64,000 bases of DNA from Mesorhizobium sp. WSM3626 (lineage in GTDB: Bacteria > Pseudomonadota > Alphaproteobacteria > Rhizobiales > Rhizobiaceae): positions 32,731-96,730 of the forward strand of contig NZ_AZUY01000009.1 of assembly GCF_000513935.1 (NCBI RefSeq), read 5' to 3'. Both the position numbers and the translations under genes were made by a program. The notes under the pieces are model-generated. The model was not told the DNA's origin. It was given only the letters and a program-made list of their open reading frames with translations, and did not search any database. Of the stretch, positions 28,697 through 36,694 are shown in pieces. Position 1 is the first letter of the stretch. Each line of letters begins with the position of its first letter.

Positions 28697-28978
28697 ATGG
28701 CTGCGTCCCCCTGGACCTGGCAGTTGCCGCTGGTCACCTTCCTCAGCGCCGGCGCCGCCACCTATGTCGCCAGCACGGGGTTGCCGGCTCTTCCGAACTC
28801 ACTCAATCCGGCCTGCAACATCAAGGGCAATGTCAGCATCAACACCGGACAGCGCATTTATCACACGCCGGGCGACAAGTTTTATGCGGCGACGATCATC
28901 CGTCCTGAATACGGCGAAGCCTGGTTCTGTTCCGAGGATGAGGCGCGGGCAGCCGGATGGACGCGCGCCCGGCGCTGA
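28697..28978 (+). CDS. Sunset-domain-like small exported protein
   Basis: 93 residues. A hydrophobic N-terminus (LPLVTFLSAGAATYVASTGL) is followed by a short domain CNIKGNVSINTGQRIYHTPG ... WFCSEDEARAAGW. This is like the small Cys-paired modules found at the C-terminus of secreted thermonuclease or ExoI-like proteins in rhizobia. Only this module is present, with no nuclease domain. It follows the TadG-like gene by two bases and is probably co-transcribed. Confidence 0.7.
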   Translation: MAASPWTWQLPLVTFLSAGAATYVASTGLPALPNSLNPACNIKGNVSINTGQRIYHTPGDKFYAATIIRPEYGEAWFCSEDEARAAGWTRARR

Positions 28979-28996
28979 TCCGACCGAGATAAGGAC

Positions 28997-30244
28997 TCAT
29001 GACCTCGGGAATGCGGAAGTCGGCAGGGTGAACCCCGCGTCCGATCCATAGGTGGCGATATTGCTGATGCGCACCTCATCGATCCAACCGTTCATGTCGA
29101 AGGTGGTGAACCCGCCCGGCCTCAAGCTGCCTAAAGCCAGCACAGCGGCGGCGTTGGGAATGCTGACGGTATAGCCGGTTGTTTTGACCTGCATGACGCC
29201 ATCGACGTAGATGCGCAGGACGTTGGATGCGTCCCGATCGACCGCGATATGATACCAGGTGTTGAGTGTCGGCGACCACGTGTAGAGACCGGAGTCAGTC
29301 GTCGAGAACGTACGGAATGAAAGCTTCCCCGCATTAAACCAGAACGCCCAGCCACCGGACCATTGCCCGACAAGCAAGGCGTTGGTCGGCGCAGCTGCGA
29401 AGCGGAAGAAGCCCTCGACCGTGAATTGGCCTGTCCCGAAAAACCAATCAGCAGAGTCCGGGAAAGTGATGTAGTCGCCGTTGCCGTCGAGGAGCAGCGA
29501 GGAGCCGCCGAACTTCGATTGCGCGGTGTCCAGTTGCGCGTTACCGGCAAAGGTAGCCGAGCCGTGCGCCGCGCCGCTTTCATCGGATGTCGCCGTCGCC
29601 GCATCGACGCCTTCGAAGCCGAGCAGCAATTTGCGGGTGGCGAAATTTGGATCTGAGACGGCGGCCTTGGTCAGCGTCGCCGCCGTGCCCGACATGGCGT
29701 AGCTGCCTGCCACCGCCGCGACCTTGTAGCCGCGCAGCAGTCCGGCGGCGGTTCCGGTGAGGGCAAACGAGCCTGCCGCAGCCGCCACCTTCTTGCCGTA
29801 GACCAGCCCGGCCGCGGTGCCCGTCATGGTGTAGGAGCCCGCCGCGGTCGACACCAACAGGGCGCGCCGCAGCGTGGCGGCGGTGCCGGTCAGCGTGAAC
29901 GACCCGGCATCGGCGGCGAGAACCTTGTCGGCGCTCGACGGGACCAGGCCGGCCGCGCTGCCGGTCAGCGTGTAGCTGCCTGACGTGCCCGCCAGCAGCA
30001 AGGCACGCCGCAGGGTGGCGCTGCTGCCGGTGAGCGTGAATGAGCCTGCGGCGGCGGCCGTCTTCAAGGCACGCCGCAAGGTCGCGGCGGTGCCGGTCAG
30101 GGTGTAGGAGCCGGCATCGGCGGCGAGCGTCAGGGGACCGCCGCCGGCGCCCCAGATCTCGACGGCGCCGAGATAGAGCTTCAGCACCGGATCGGCGCCG
30201 AGACAGAGCGCGGTCGGTGTCGTGCTGCCCAGCTTCAGGTCCAT
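28997..30244 (-). CDS. Tail-associated LamG-domain protein with seven tandem repeats
   Basis: 415 residues. Residues about 35-200 hold seven repeats of roughly 22-25 residues around AGSYTLTGTAATLRRAL, alternating forms ending in LRRAL or GL(V/L)xGxK. Residues about 210-415 form a LamG/concanavalin A-like domain (FGGSSLLLDGNGDYITFPDS, FTVEGFFRFA, NTWYHIAVDRDASNVLRIYVDG, WIDEVRISN). It is the last gene of the leftward structural operon, the place of receptor-binding or fibre genes, so glycan binding at the host surface is likely. Confidence 0.8.
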   Translation of the reverse strand: MDLKLGSTTPTALCLGADPVLKLYLGAVEIWGAGGGPLTLAADAGSYTLTGTAATLRRALKTAAAAGSFTLTGSSATLRRALLLAGTSGSYTLTGSAAGLVPSSADKVLAADAGSFTLTGTAATLRRALLVSTAAGSYTMTGTAAGLVYGKKVAAAAGSFALTGTAAGLLRGYKVAAVAGSYAMSGTAATLTKAAVSDPNFATRKLLLGFEGVDAATATSDESGAAHGSATFAGNAQLDTAQSKFGGSSLLLDGNGDYITFPDSADWFFGTGQFTVEGFFRFAAAPTNALLVGQWSGGWAFWFNAGKLSFRTFSTTDSGLYTWSPTLNTWYHIAVDRDASNVLRIYVDGVMQVKTTGYTVSIPNAAAVLALGSLRPGGFTTFDMNGWIDEVRISNIATYGSDAGFTLPTSAFPRS

Positions 30245-30269
30245 CGAAACGCCCTATCCCGTCCCAGCT

Positions 30270-30575
30270 TCAGGCGACTTCCCAGAACGGCCTGGCGTCG
30301 CCGCCACCGACGCAGAAGCGCCTGTGCTGCTTCCCGCAGGTGCAATGGAAAATATAGATGTCGGGAATGCCGCCGGCGGGGTCGGGGCTGCCGTCCGGCT
30401 TCTTCTTGTCGCGCCAGTTCTCGCTCGAATAGAACGCCTCGATGTCGTGGTTTTCAGGGTGCCGGCAGCACGACGCGATCTTCTGGTTCTGCTCGAGAGC
30501 CTCGATGTATTTCGGCGGGAGGAGGTCGAACAGCTTGGCGACAGGGTAGCGGGCGCAGGCAAGGACGTGGGCCAT
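30270..30575 (-). CDS. Hypothetical phage protein, Cys/His-rich C-terminus
   Basis: 101 residues starting MAHVLACARYPVAKLF. The C-terminal half has a possible metal site: ASCCRHPENHDI and IFHCTCGKQHRRFCVGGG. The ending FWEVA is seen in small phage proteins following tail fibres, but I cannot name a family. It lies within the distal tail block, 25 bases upstream of the LamG gene. Confidence 0.6.
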   Translation of the reverse strand: MAHVLACARYPVAKLFDLLPPKYIEALEQNQKIASCCRHPENHDIEAFYSSENWRDKKKPDGSPDPAGGIPDIYIFHCTCGKQHRRFCVGGGDARPFWEVA

Positions 30576-30578
30576 GGT

Positions 30579-30800
30579 TCACGCTCCGACGATCGTGTCG
30601 GCCTGGCGGCCGATCGGCGTGGCTAGCGCGCATAGTTCGTACATGGCCCGGTGGTAGTTCGCCGCGTTGTTCGGGTCGCCCTCGACCTTGATCGTCCGGG
30701 CTCCCTTCTGCCCGTCCGGCAGGGCGGCGAAGGTCGGCCATTTCTTCAGCGCGGCCGTGGCGCGCTTCACCATGTCGTCGCGGTCTTTTGCGGATTTCAT
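30579..30800 (-). CDS. Small hypothetical phage protein
   Basis: 73 residues, MKSAKDRDDMVKRATAALKK at the start, with a basic N-terminal helix and NAANYHRAMYELCALATPIG near the end. It is 3 bases upstream of the next gene, so co-translated. Function unknown; the position suggests a tail-fibre accessory role. Confidence 0.6.
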   Translation of the reverse strand: MKSAKDRDDMVKRATAALKKWPTFAALPDGQKGARTIKVEGDPNNAANYHRAMYELCALATPIGRQADTIVGA

Positions 30801-30837
30801 GTCAAAAACTCCGGTTGATGTTGAGAGCGGCAGGCTG

Positions 30838-31266
30838 TCAGGCGAACGTGTGAACGGAAGCGCCGAAGTCGAGCGTGAAGGTCTCGCCGGCAGCGACGGT
30901 GAAGGTGGCGCCGTAATCGTAGCTCCAGCCCACATTGTCGCCGGCCGAGGTGTCGTCATAGACCGAGACATAGCGGCCGGTCGTGCTGGAGCCGAGATTG
31001 CCGCCCGACGCCGTCCAGACGACATCCACCGCCGTGGCGGTCACCGTGCCGCCGGACCGGGTCGAGCTGTAGGTGATATCAGTGCCGCCGGTCGTATAGC
31101 CGTTGTTGCCGGCGATCTGGGTCAGGTCAGAGACGGCGTTGTCGGTGGCGACCACAGGCGCGTCGGTGTGGATGACTGCCTTCCAGGTGTCGGTCGAGCC
31201 GAAGGCGTCGATCAGCTTGTTCATCAGGTTTTCGATGAAGGTCTCGTATTTCACAAAGGCGGCCAT
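30838..31266 (-). CDS. Hypothetical phage tail protein
   Basis: 142 residues. A helical start (MAAFVKYETFIENLMNKLID) is followed by a Gly/Thr/Ser-rich beta domain (TDITYSSTRSGGTVTATAVD, GRYVSVYDDTSAGDNVGWSY), of the type seen in fibre or baseplate-distal proteins. No family is recognised. It is 11 bases downstream of the upper fibre-like gene. Confidence 0.6.
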   Translation of the reverse strand: MAAFVKYETFIENLMNKLIDAFGSTDTWKAVIHTDAPVVATDNAVSDLTQIAGNNGYTTGGTDITYSSTRSGGTVTATAVDVVWTASGGNLGSSTTGRYVSVYDDTSAGDNVGWSYDYGATFTVAAGETFTLDFGASVHTFA

Positions 31267-31277
31267 GGTGCGTTTTC

Positions 31278-31760
31278 CTAGCTGTTGATGACGTAAAGCG
31301 TGGTGGCGTCCGGCGTGCCGAGCGCGTCGTAAGCGGCCTGGCTGATCGCGATCACGCGATTGATGCCAAGCGTGATGACGGCCTCGACCGAGACGTTGGT
31401 GCCGTCGATGCGCAGCGTCCCTTCGCCGCCGGCCGGGATGACCGGCGCGTCACCCGGCTGGGCGGCGATCGTCACCGTGACGGCCTTGCCCGTCGTGTTG
31501 ACGAACTTCACCGGCCCGCGCTCCTCGGCCGGAACGGTCAGCGTGAACGGGCCGGAGGGCGCGCCGGTCAGCGCGATCAGCGAGCCGTCCCACAGCTCGG
31601 CCGAGGTCATGGTATCCTCGGTGCCGGCCAGGGCGAAGCTCGACGCGCCATGGTTGGCGGTCTCCTCGCGATTTATGCGGTCGTTGACGGCGGCGATGCC
31701 GTTGCCGATCTGGCTGGCCGCTACCGGCGTCGCGTTCATGTTCTTCTGCTCGATGGTCAT
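31278..31760 (-). CDS. Phage upper tail fibre-like protein
   Basis: 160 residues. Beta-rich middle part (GPFTLTVPAEERGPVKFVNT, TVTIAAQPGDAPVIPAG) and the C-terminal pattern AISQAAYDALGTPDATTLYV, which is the usual ending module of many tail fibre proteins. It starts 7 bases after the tip protein stop and probably attaches the fibre or marks its base. Confidence 0.7.
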   Translation of the reverse strand: MTIEQKNMNATPVAASQIGNGIAAVNDRINREETANHGASSFALAGTEDTMTSAELWDGSLIALTGAPSGPFTLTVPAEERGPVKFVNTTGKAVTVTIAAQPGDAPVIPAGGEGTLRIDGTNVSVEAVITLGINRVIAISQAAYDALGTPDATTLYVINS

Positions 31761-31767
31761 TTGTCCC

Positions 31768-34700
31768 TCAAAGCGTGATCGTCGCCTGCGCGAGGTGGCC
31801 GCGGCCCACGGCAGTGCTCATCTTGGCAAGGCGGAATGTCAGGGTGGCCGGCAGTGCACCGAAGTCGGCGACGATATCGGCATCGGCATAAGTGACGGCC
31901 GGCTCCGAGCTCTCCAGCGTGCGCACAACCGCGTCGCCGTCCATGATGTCCCACTCGAAGGCGTCGATCGCCTCGCCGCTGTCCGGGTCGGCGGCAAACA
32001 TTTCCCAGGGCGACAGCCGCGAGCGCGCGTCGGCGGCCAGGTCGATGTCGGACCCGTCGACAGCCGCCCGCAGGTTGACGCAGGCATAGGGTTTTTCGGC
32101 AGCGCCGGTCGAGACATGCGCCTCGGTGACCACCGTTCCGAGCGACACCAGCGCTGTCGCTGCCTTGTAGAGGCGCGTTTCGCCGAGGCCGGCGGCGGCG
32201 GTGCTGAAGCGGGAGTATTGTGCAGGGTCGAGCGGCACGAACAGGTCGCCGGGCGCCAGGTTGCCGATGAACACTTCCGAGCCCTGCGCGCCCCAGATAA
32301 TGGTCGAAAGCTCGGCGACGCCGTCGCTGACGGTCGCGTCCTGGTAGTGGATCAGCACCCAGGCGCCCGGCCGGCCGATGGCGGCCAGATTGGCGCCGTT
32401 GTAGAACGCCGCAGCGCTGACCGACTGGATCGAGGCCGGGTCGCCGGTGCCGATGGCGACATGGATGGTGTTGGCAAAGTCGGTCGAGAACGGATCGGTG
32501 GGCGTGCCCGAGATAGCGGTGATGACGCCGGCGACGGGTGTCATGTCGGAACGCTCCGAGATGAGCGTGAAGATCGCGCCGTCGTCGGACCGATAGAGCA
32601 AGGCGCTGGCGAGAGCCGCCGTACCGTAACCGGTCATCTGCGCGTACTGCACCAGGCCGGTGCCGCCGAGGTCGTGGGCGCGCGTCAGCAGCGGCGTGTC
32701 GAGCCAGATCAGCCTGGCGTGCAGCGAGACGGCGGCGATCTGCGGCGGCGTCAGCGAGGCGCCGTCATAGGTCGCCTCCGAATATTGCAGGTACTGGTAG
32801 GCCAGGCAGTCCTGCGTGTAATCATCCTTGAAGGTCGCCTCGCGGATCCTCGCGACTGTGCGGAAATTGCGGAAGTCGAAAGCAACGATATCGGCCGGCT
32901 CGACATGCGCCATGCCGGGCCGCAATCCGAAGGCATAGGTCTCGTTGCCAAGCACCGAACGGAAGACGGCCAGCGTCGCCGCCCGCAGCGCCTGGCTTGC
33001 CGTCATCGACAGCAGCGAGGGGATGGTGCGGCGCTTTTTCGAGCGGGTGACGTCGAAGATGCCACGCGGCCGATCGAAGGGCTGTTCGAGTTTCTGGTAG
33101 TCGGCGTCCTGGTCGTAATAGCCGAAGGTGACGCCGGCATATTCGTCTTCGCCGGCATTGATGGTCTTGATGTTGGTCTGGGTGCCGGTCTCGACGAAGT
33201 CCTGGTGCGCCAGCTCCTGGTCGACGGCAAACGCGCCGTCGCGTGGCGGCCAGAAGTATTTCCGCTTGCCGTCGCTCTCGACGATCTTGACGTCGAAGGC
33301 GGCGGCGATCGATTGCTCGACATCGTCGATCGTGGTGTCGTTTTCGAGCTTGAAACCCTGGCATTCGTTGCCGGGAAAGCCGACGAAAACGAGATCGGAA
33401 GCTTCGAAGCGGCCGTCATAGGTTGCGAGCTGGGTGAAGATGTCGACCAGGTCGACCTGGCCGGGCGTGGCGTCGCCCGAGGTGATCAGGCTGATCTGGC
33501 CGGCCGTCGACACCCAGTCGCCATATTCGGCGATCCAGCCGTTGATGCCGTCGACGTGGAACACGTAGGACCAGCCGATATAGTCGAAATCGTCGAGATC
33601 GGCCAGGACGGAGATCGATCCGTCGGCGAGGTCGATCGCGTAGATGTCGCGATTGTCGGCGTCGAGCGCGAAGGCATGGCCCGGTCGCGCCACATACTGG
33701 CATGCCGTGCCTGCGATGTAGAGCTGCAGGTTCAGACCGAGATCGGTGACGGCGTGCGGCCCGGCCGTATACACGGTGGCGGCGTCGCGGATCTTGCGGA
33801 TCGAGCCGTCCTCACGCAGCACGACGATGCTGTCGTCGGCCTCATCATAGGCGACGCCCTGGGGGTATTTGCCGCCCTCACTCTCGCTGTAGGCAATGGT
33901 TTCCGAGAACCCGGTGGCCGAAGCAACGCCCTTGCGTACATCGGGAAGAAAGCCGGTGAGCCCGAAGATGGCGCGGTCCTGCTCGGTCCAGTAGAAGGTG
34001 ACCTGGCCGTCCTCGACCGGGCCGATCGCCAGCGACACGACACGGGCATTGGCGCCGCCGGCCGGGCTGTCGAACGGGTCGACGATCCACGAGATCGACA
34101 GGTTGGTGATGTCGACCACGGCGATGGCGAGCCCCGATCGCTCGGTGCTGTCCTCGAAGCAATCGCAGAACACCAGGTAGCGGGTCGCCGCGCCGCCCTC
34201 GATCAGCACGCTGGCGATGATGACACGGCCATTGATCCCCAATGCAGCCGAACGCTTGACGATCTCGCCGGTCATCGCGTTGACCAGCAGCAGTTTGGCC
34301 GGCGTCTCCCAGTCCGGCACGCTGCTCATGTCGTCATTCGAGACGACGAAGTAATCGGAGCCCTGCAACGCGACGATATATTCGAAACGCCGCCAACCAG
34401 CGCCGGTGCGGTCGAACAGCGGCGAGCGCGAGATCTCGGCGTTGGAGGCGACATCGACGACGACGACCCAGCCGAGCGTCTCGGGCGATGAGGACGGCAG
34501 GCGCGGGTGCACGACGACGTAGATCTGCCCCTTGGCGAAGTCGGCGGCCGACGCCTTGCTCTCGGCACGATAAAAGCCTTCGCCAAAGTGCGGATCGTAA
34601 GTGGCCCAATCCTCGAAGGTGATGGTCGAGAGTTCGTCCGAGCTCGGCTGCGCCGTCACCACGCCCGATAGCACCGCCCGGATCAACGGCACGTGGTTGC

Positions 34701-35172
34701 CATAGGGTGTGCAGTCGAAATCCTCGAATACGGCATAGGCCAGGCCCGGCCATGAGGAGACCTTGTCGGCGCCGAGCTTGGCCAGCAGCAAAGGGTCCGG
34801 CGTTGTCTGGGTGCCGTCGTGGAAGCGTATCTTCTGGTTCGACTGCCGCAGCGGCGCCGTGTTGGAGACGATCAGTTCCTTGTCGGCGTAGAGCTTGAGC
34901 AGGCTGAACGACGGCGCAAACAGGCAATCCTTGAACAGCACGGCGAAGGAGGCCGTGACCTTGCCTTTCTTGGGCGTGAAGTCGCTCCACCAGACGATCT
35001 CGCCGTCATAGGCGGAGGTGCCGCTGCCGGCGGGTATCGTCTTGCCGGCAGGCGAGGAATTGTCGCCGGGCGAGTTGTAGTCCTGGGCGCGCGACGAGAT
35101 CGGCTCCGAGGCCTTGTCGTAGAAGAACCCGCCGCCGGTGGGTCTGCCCCATCCTGTTGAAAACAGCGCCAT
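31768..35172 (-). CDS. Very large tail tip / host-specificity protein
   Basis: 1,134 residues. It follows DUF2460 and BR0599-family genes exactly as the tip (gp15/J-like) protein does in GTA-like tails. The second half contains ARIREATFKDDYTQDCLAYQ, LLYRSDDGAIFTLISERSD and IWGAQGSEVFIGNLAPGDLF, typical of tip proteins with fibronectin-like strands. The middle has repeated short stretches of beta-propeller-like character (DLADGSISVLADLDDFDYIG). Start MALFSTGWGRPTGGG at 35172 shares ATGA with the gene before; earlier open codons overlap that gene. Confidence 0.8.
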   Translation of the reverse strand: MALFSTGWGRPTGGGFFYDKASEPISSRAQDYNSPGDNSSPAGKTIPAGSGTSAYDGEIVWWSDFTPKKGKVTASFAVLFKDCLFAPSFSLLKLYADKELIVSNTAPLRQSNQKIRFHDGTQTTPDPLLLAKLGADKVSSWPGLAYAVFEDFDCTPYGNHVPLIRAVLSGVVTAQPSSDELSTITFEDWATYDPHFGEGFYRAESKASAADFAKGQIYVVVHPRLPSSSPETLGWVVVVDVASNAEISRSPLFDRTGAGWRRFEYIVALQGSDYFVVSNDDMSSVPDWETPAKLLLVNAMTGEIVKRSAALGINGRVIIASVLIEGGAATRYLVFCDCFEDSTERSGLAIAVVDITNLSISWIVDPFDSPAGGANARVVSLAIGPVEDGQVTFYWTEQDRAIFGLTGFLPDVRKGVASATGFSETIAYSESEGGKYPQGVAYDEADDSIVVLREDGSIRKIRDAATVYTAGPHAVTDLGLNLQLYIAGTACQYVARPGHAFALDADNRDIYAIDLADGSISVLADLDDFDYIGWSYVFHVDGINGWIAEYGDWVSTAGQISLITSGDATPGQVDLVDIFTQLATYDGRFEASDLVFVGFPGNECQGFKLENDTTIDDVEQSIAAAFDVKIVESDGKRKYFWPPRDGAFAVDQELAHQDFVETGTQTNIKTINAGEDEYAGVTFGYYDQDADYQKLEQPFDRPRGIFDVTRSKKRRTIPSLLSMTASQALRAATLAVFRSVLGNETYAFGLRPGMAHVEPADIVAFDFRNFRTVARIREATFKDDYTQDCLAYQYLQYSEATYDGASLTPPQIAAVSLHARLIWLDTPLLTRAHDLGGTGLVQYAQMTGYGTAALASALLYRSDDGAIFTLISERSDMTPVAGVITAISGTPTDPFSTDFANTIHVAIGTGDPASIQSVSAAAFYNGANLAAIGRPGAWVLIHYQDATVSDGVAELSTIIWGAQGSEVFIGNLAPGDLFVPLDPAQYSRFSTAAAGLGETRLYKAATALVSLGTVVTEAHVSTGAAEKPYACVNLRAAVDGSDIDLAADARSRLSPWEMFAADPDSGEAIDAFEWDIMDGDAVVRTLESSEPAVTYADADIVADFGALPATLTFRLAKMSTAVGRGHLAQATITL

Positions 35173-36092
35173 CAGGCTCGCCCCCAGCCGGTCGAAAAGG
35201 GTGGCAATGGCGGATTGCTGACCACGGCGGGTGCGTCCCCGGCGTAGGTGAATTTGGCGTCGTCGGCCGGCAGATGGTCGAAGCCCTGGTAGCGGTTGTT
35301 GGCGAATTTGGCGCAGCCGCCTGCGCCGCGCTTCTTGTTGCAGCCGGCATGGATCAGCGCGGCGTCGCCAGCCTCGATCGGCGCCGGCAGCGGCTCCCAC
35401 AGCTTGACGGTGGCGGTGTCCTGGTCCCAGGCGCGGACGGTGAAGGCGCGCCCGGCGAGCTGGCCGCTGGTGAACTTGACGGCGCCGCGATCGAAGAAGC
35501 CGTCGACCGCCGCCGGGCGGGCGCCGTCGATCGAGAAGGAGACGGCGTCGAACCAGTCGACGATCGTGACCGCGTCTGTCCAGGCGCCGAGCACGTCGAC
35601 GCCGCAGCCCGTTGACCCGAGATCGAAACGGCAGCCGGGCCCGATCGTCTTCAGCACCAGCTCCCGGCCGCTGCGGCTGTCATTGCGAAAGGTGAAGGCG
35701 CCCTTGCCATCGTCGATGATGTCGGTCTTGCCGACCGACCATTTGAAGCCGAAGGGCGGCGACACCTCGCCGGCCTCGAAGTCGATGATGCGGGTGACGA
35801 TGGCGGCGCCCTGGTAAAGGCCGCGCGTCACGTCGTCCGGCGCCACCGGGCCGCCGGCGAGCAGCGGGATCTGAATGTCGATCGAGCTCTCCGAGCTGTC
35901 GGTGATCCGGCCGCTGACCCAGACGAAACCGGGATTGCCGCGATAGACATTGCCCTCGAAGGTGTAGTCGACGCCGATCGTGTTGAGGTAGACGACCGGC
36001 AGGCCGACCGGCGCGAGCAGCAGCAGGCGGCCGGGCGCGTTCGGCCGCGCGTCGAGCGCCGTCTTCAGCCCAGGAGAAAAGGCCCGGCTCAT
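35172..36092 (-). CDS. Phage BR0599/DUF2163-family tail protein
   Basis: 306 residues. In GTA-like siphophages this is a distal tail/hub component. The N-terminal region (ITDSSESSIDIQIPLLAGGP) and the Cys-containing C-terminus (HAGCNKKRGAGGCAKFANNR, YQGFDHLPADD) are characteristic of the family; the Cys cluster may bind a metal or Fe-S cluster. ATGA overlaps couple it to both neighbours. The C-terminal PPFSTGWGRA echoes the FSTGWGR start of the next protein. Confidence 0.85.
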   Translation of the reverse strand: MSRAFSPGLKTALDARPNAPGRLLLLAPVGLPVVYLNTIGVDYTFEGNVYRGNPGFVWVSGRITDSSESSIDIQIPLLAGGPVAPDDVTRGLYQGAAIVTRIIDFEAGEVSPPFGFKWSVGKTDIIDDGKGAFTFRNDSRSGRELVLKTIGPGCRFDLGSTGCGVDVLGAWTDAVTIVDWFDAVSFSIDGARPAAVDGFFDRGAVKFTSGQLAGRAFTVRAWDQDTATVKLWEPLPAPIEAGDAALIHAGCNKKRGAGGCAKFANNRYQGFDHLPADDAKFTYAGDAPAVVSNPPLPPFSTGWGRA

Positions 36093-36694
36093 GTGCGGTC
36101 CTCGGTCGCCGAGACGGAGCGGATCGAGGCGCGGCGCGGATGGTCGATCGTAACGGGGTAGCTGTCGGCGTCGAAGAAGACCTTGTGGTAGAACTCGACC
36201 GTGGTGCTGATCTCGTCGCCGTCGACCAGCGGCAGTATCGGCGCCAGGAAGGTCAGGAGGCCCGTATCGTTGACCGTGTAGTCGGTGGTGAGCACCAGCG
36301 GATCGCCATTCTTCTTCACCGACAACGTGCCGGCCTTGAGGTACTTGCGGTCGAGTGACAGCAGATTGTTGGTGCCCCATGTCTGCTTGACCTGGGCGCC
36401 GGTCTCGCCACCGGCGGCGGTCAGGATGACCTCGTCGGTCAGCTGGAAGTTCATGTGGTCCTTGAGCAGGAACGGGAAGGCGCGGCCCCGGCAATCGTCG
36501 ACCATCTTCATGGCGACGCGGATCTCGTCCTGGGTGGCGTCGACCAGCGAGAAGATGAACTGCCGCTTCGGCAGCGCATGGATCTGCGAGGGAAAGACGA
36601 TGCCGCCGCCGCCGATCACGACCGATGTGTTCCAGCCGCCGGCGCTGGACTGGAAGCCGTAGGAGACGTGCTCGTCCATAATAAGCAGCGCCAT
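36089..36694 (-). CDS. DUF2460 family phage tail protein
   Basis: 201 residues. Family marks: DDCRGRAFPFLLKDHMNF in the middle and PVTIDHPRRASIRSVS at the end. The homologue in RcGTA is the distal tail protein joining tail tube and baseplate hub. It follows the tape measure gene with a one-base overlap and precedes the BR0599 gene with an ATGA overlap, the standard order of this tail type. Confidence 0.87.
   Translation of the reverse strand: MALLIMDEHVSYGFQSSAGGWNTSVVIGGGGIVFPSQIHALPKRQFIFSLVDATQDEIRVAMKMVDDCRGRAFPFLLKDHMNFQLTDEVILTAAGGETGAQVKQTWGTNNLLSLDRKYLKAGTLSVKKNGDPLVLTTDYTVNDTGLLTFLAPILPLVDGDEISTTVEFYHKVFFDADSYPVTIDHPRRASIRSVSATEDRT

Noticed and set aside
28997..31760. Searched for a Mu-like invertible tail-fibre segment and its invertase
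   Set aside because: No serine recombinase gene and no inverted fibre copies are visible in the window.
31360..34491. A 1,043-codon open frame on the plus strand opposite the tail tip gene
   Set aside because: It is the antisense of a well-supported gene in high-GC DNA; its translation is Arg/Val/Gly-rich without any domain.
35172..36494. Longer version of the BR0599-family gene starting at 36494
   Set aside because: The extra part overlaps the DUF2460 gene completely; the start at 36092 with an ATGA overlap is better.
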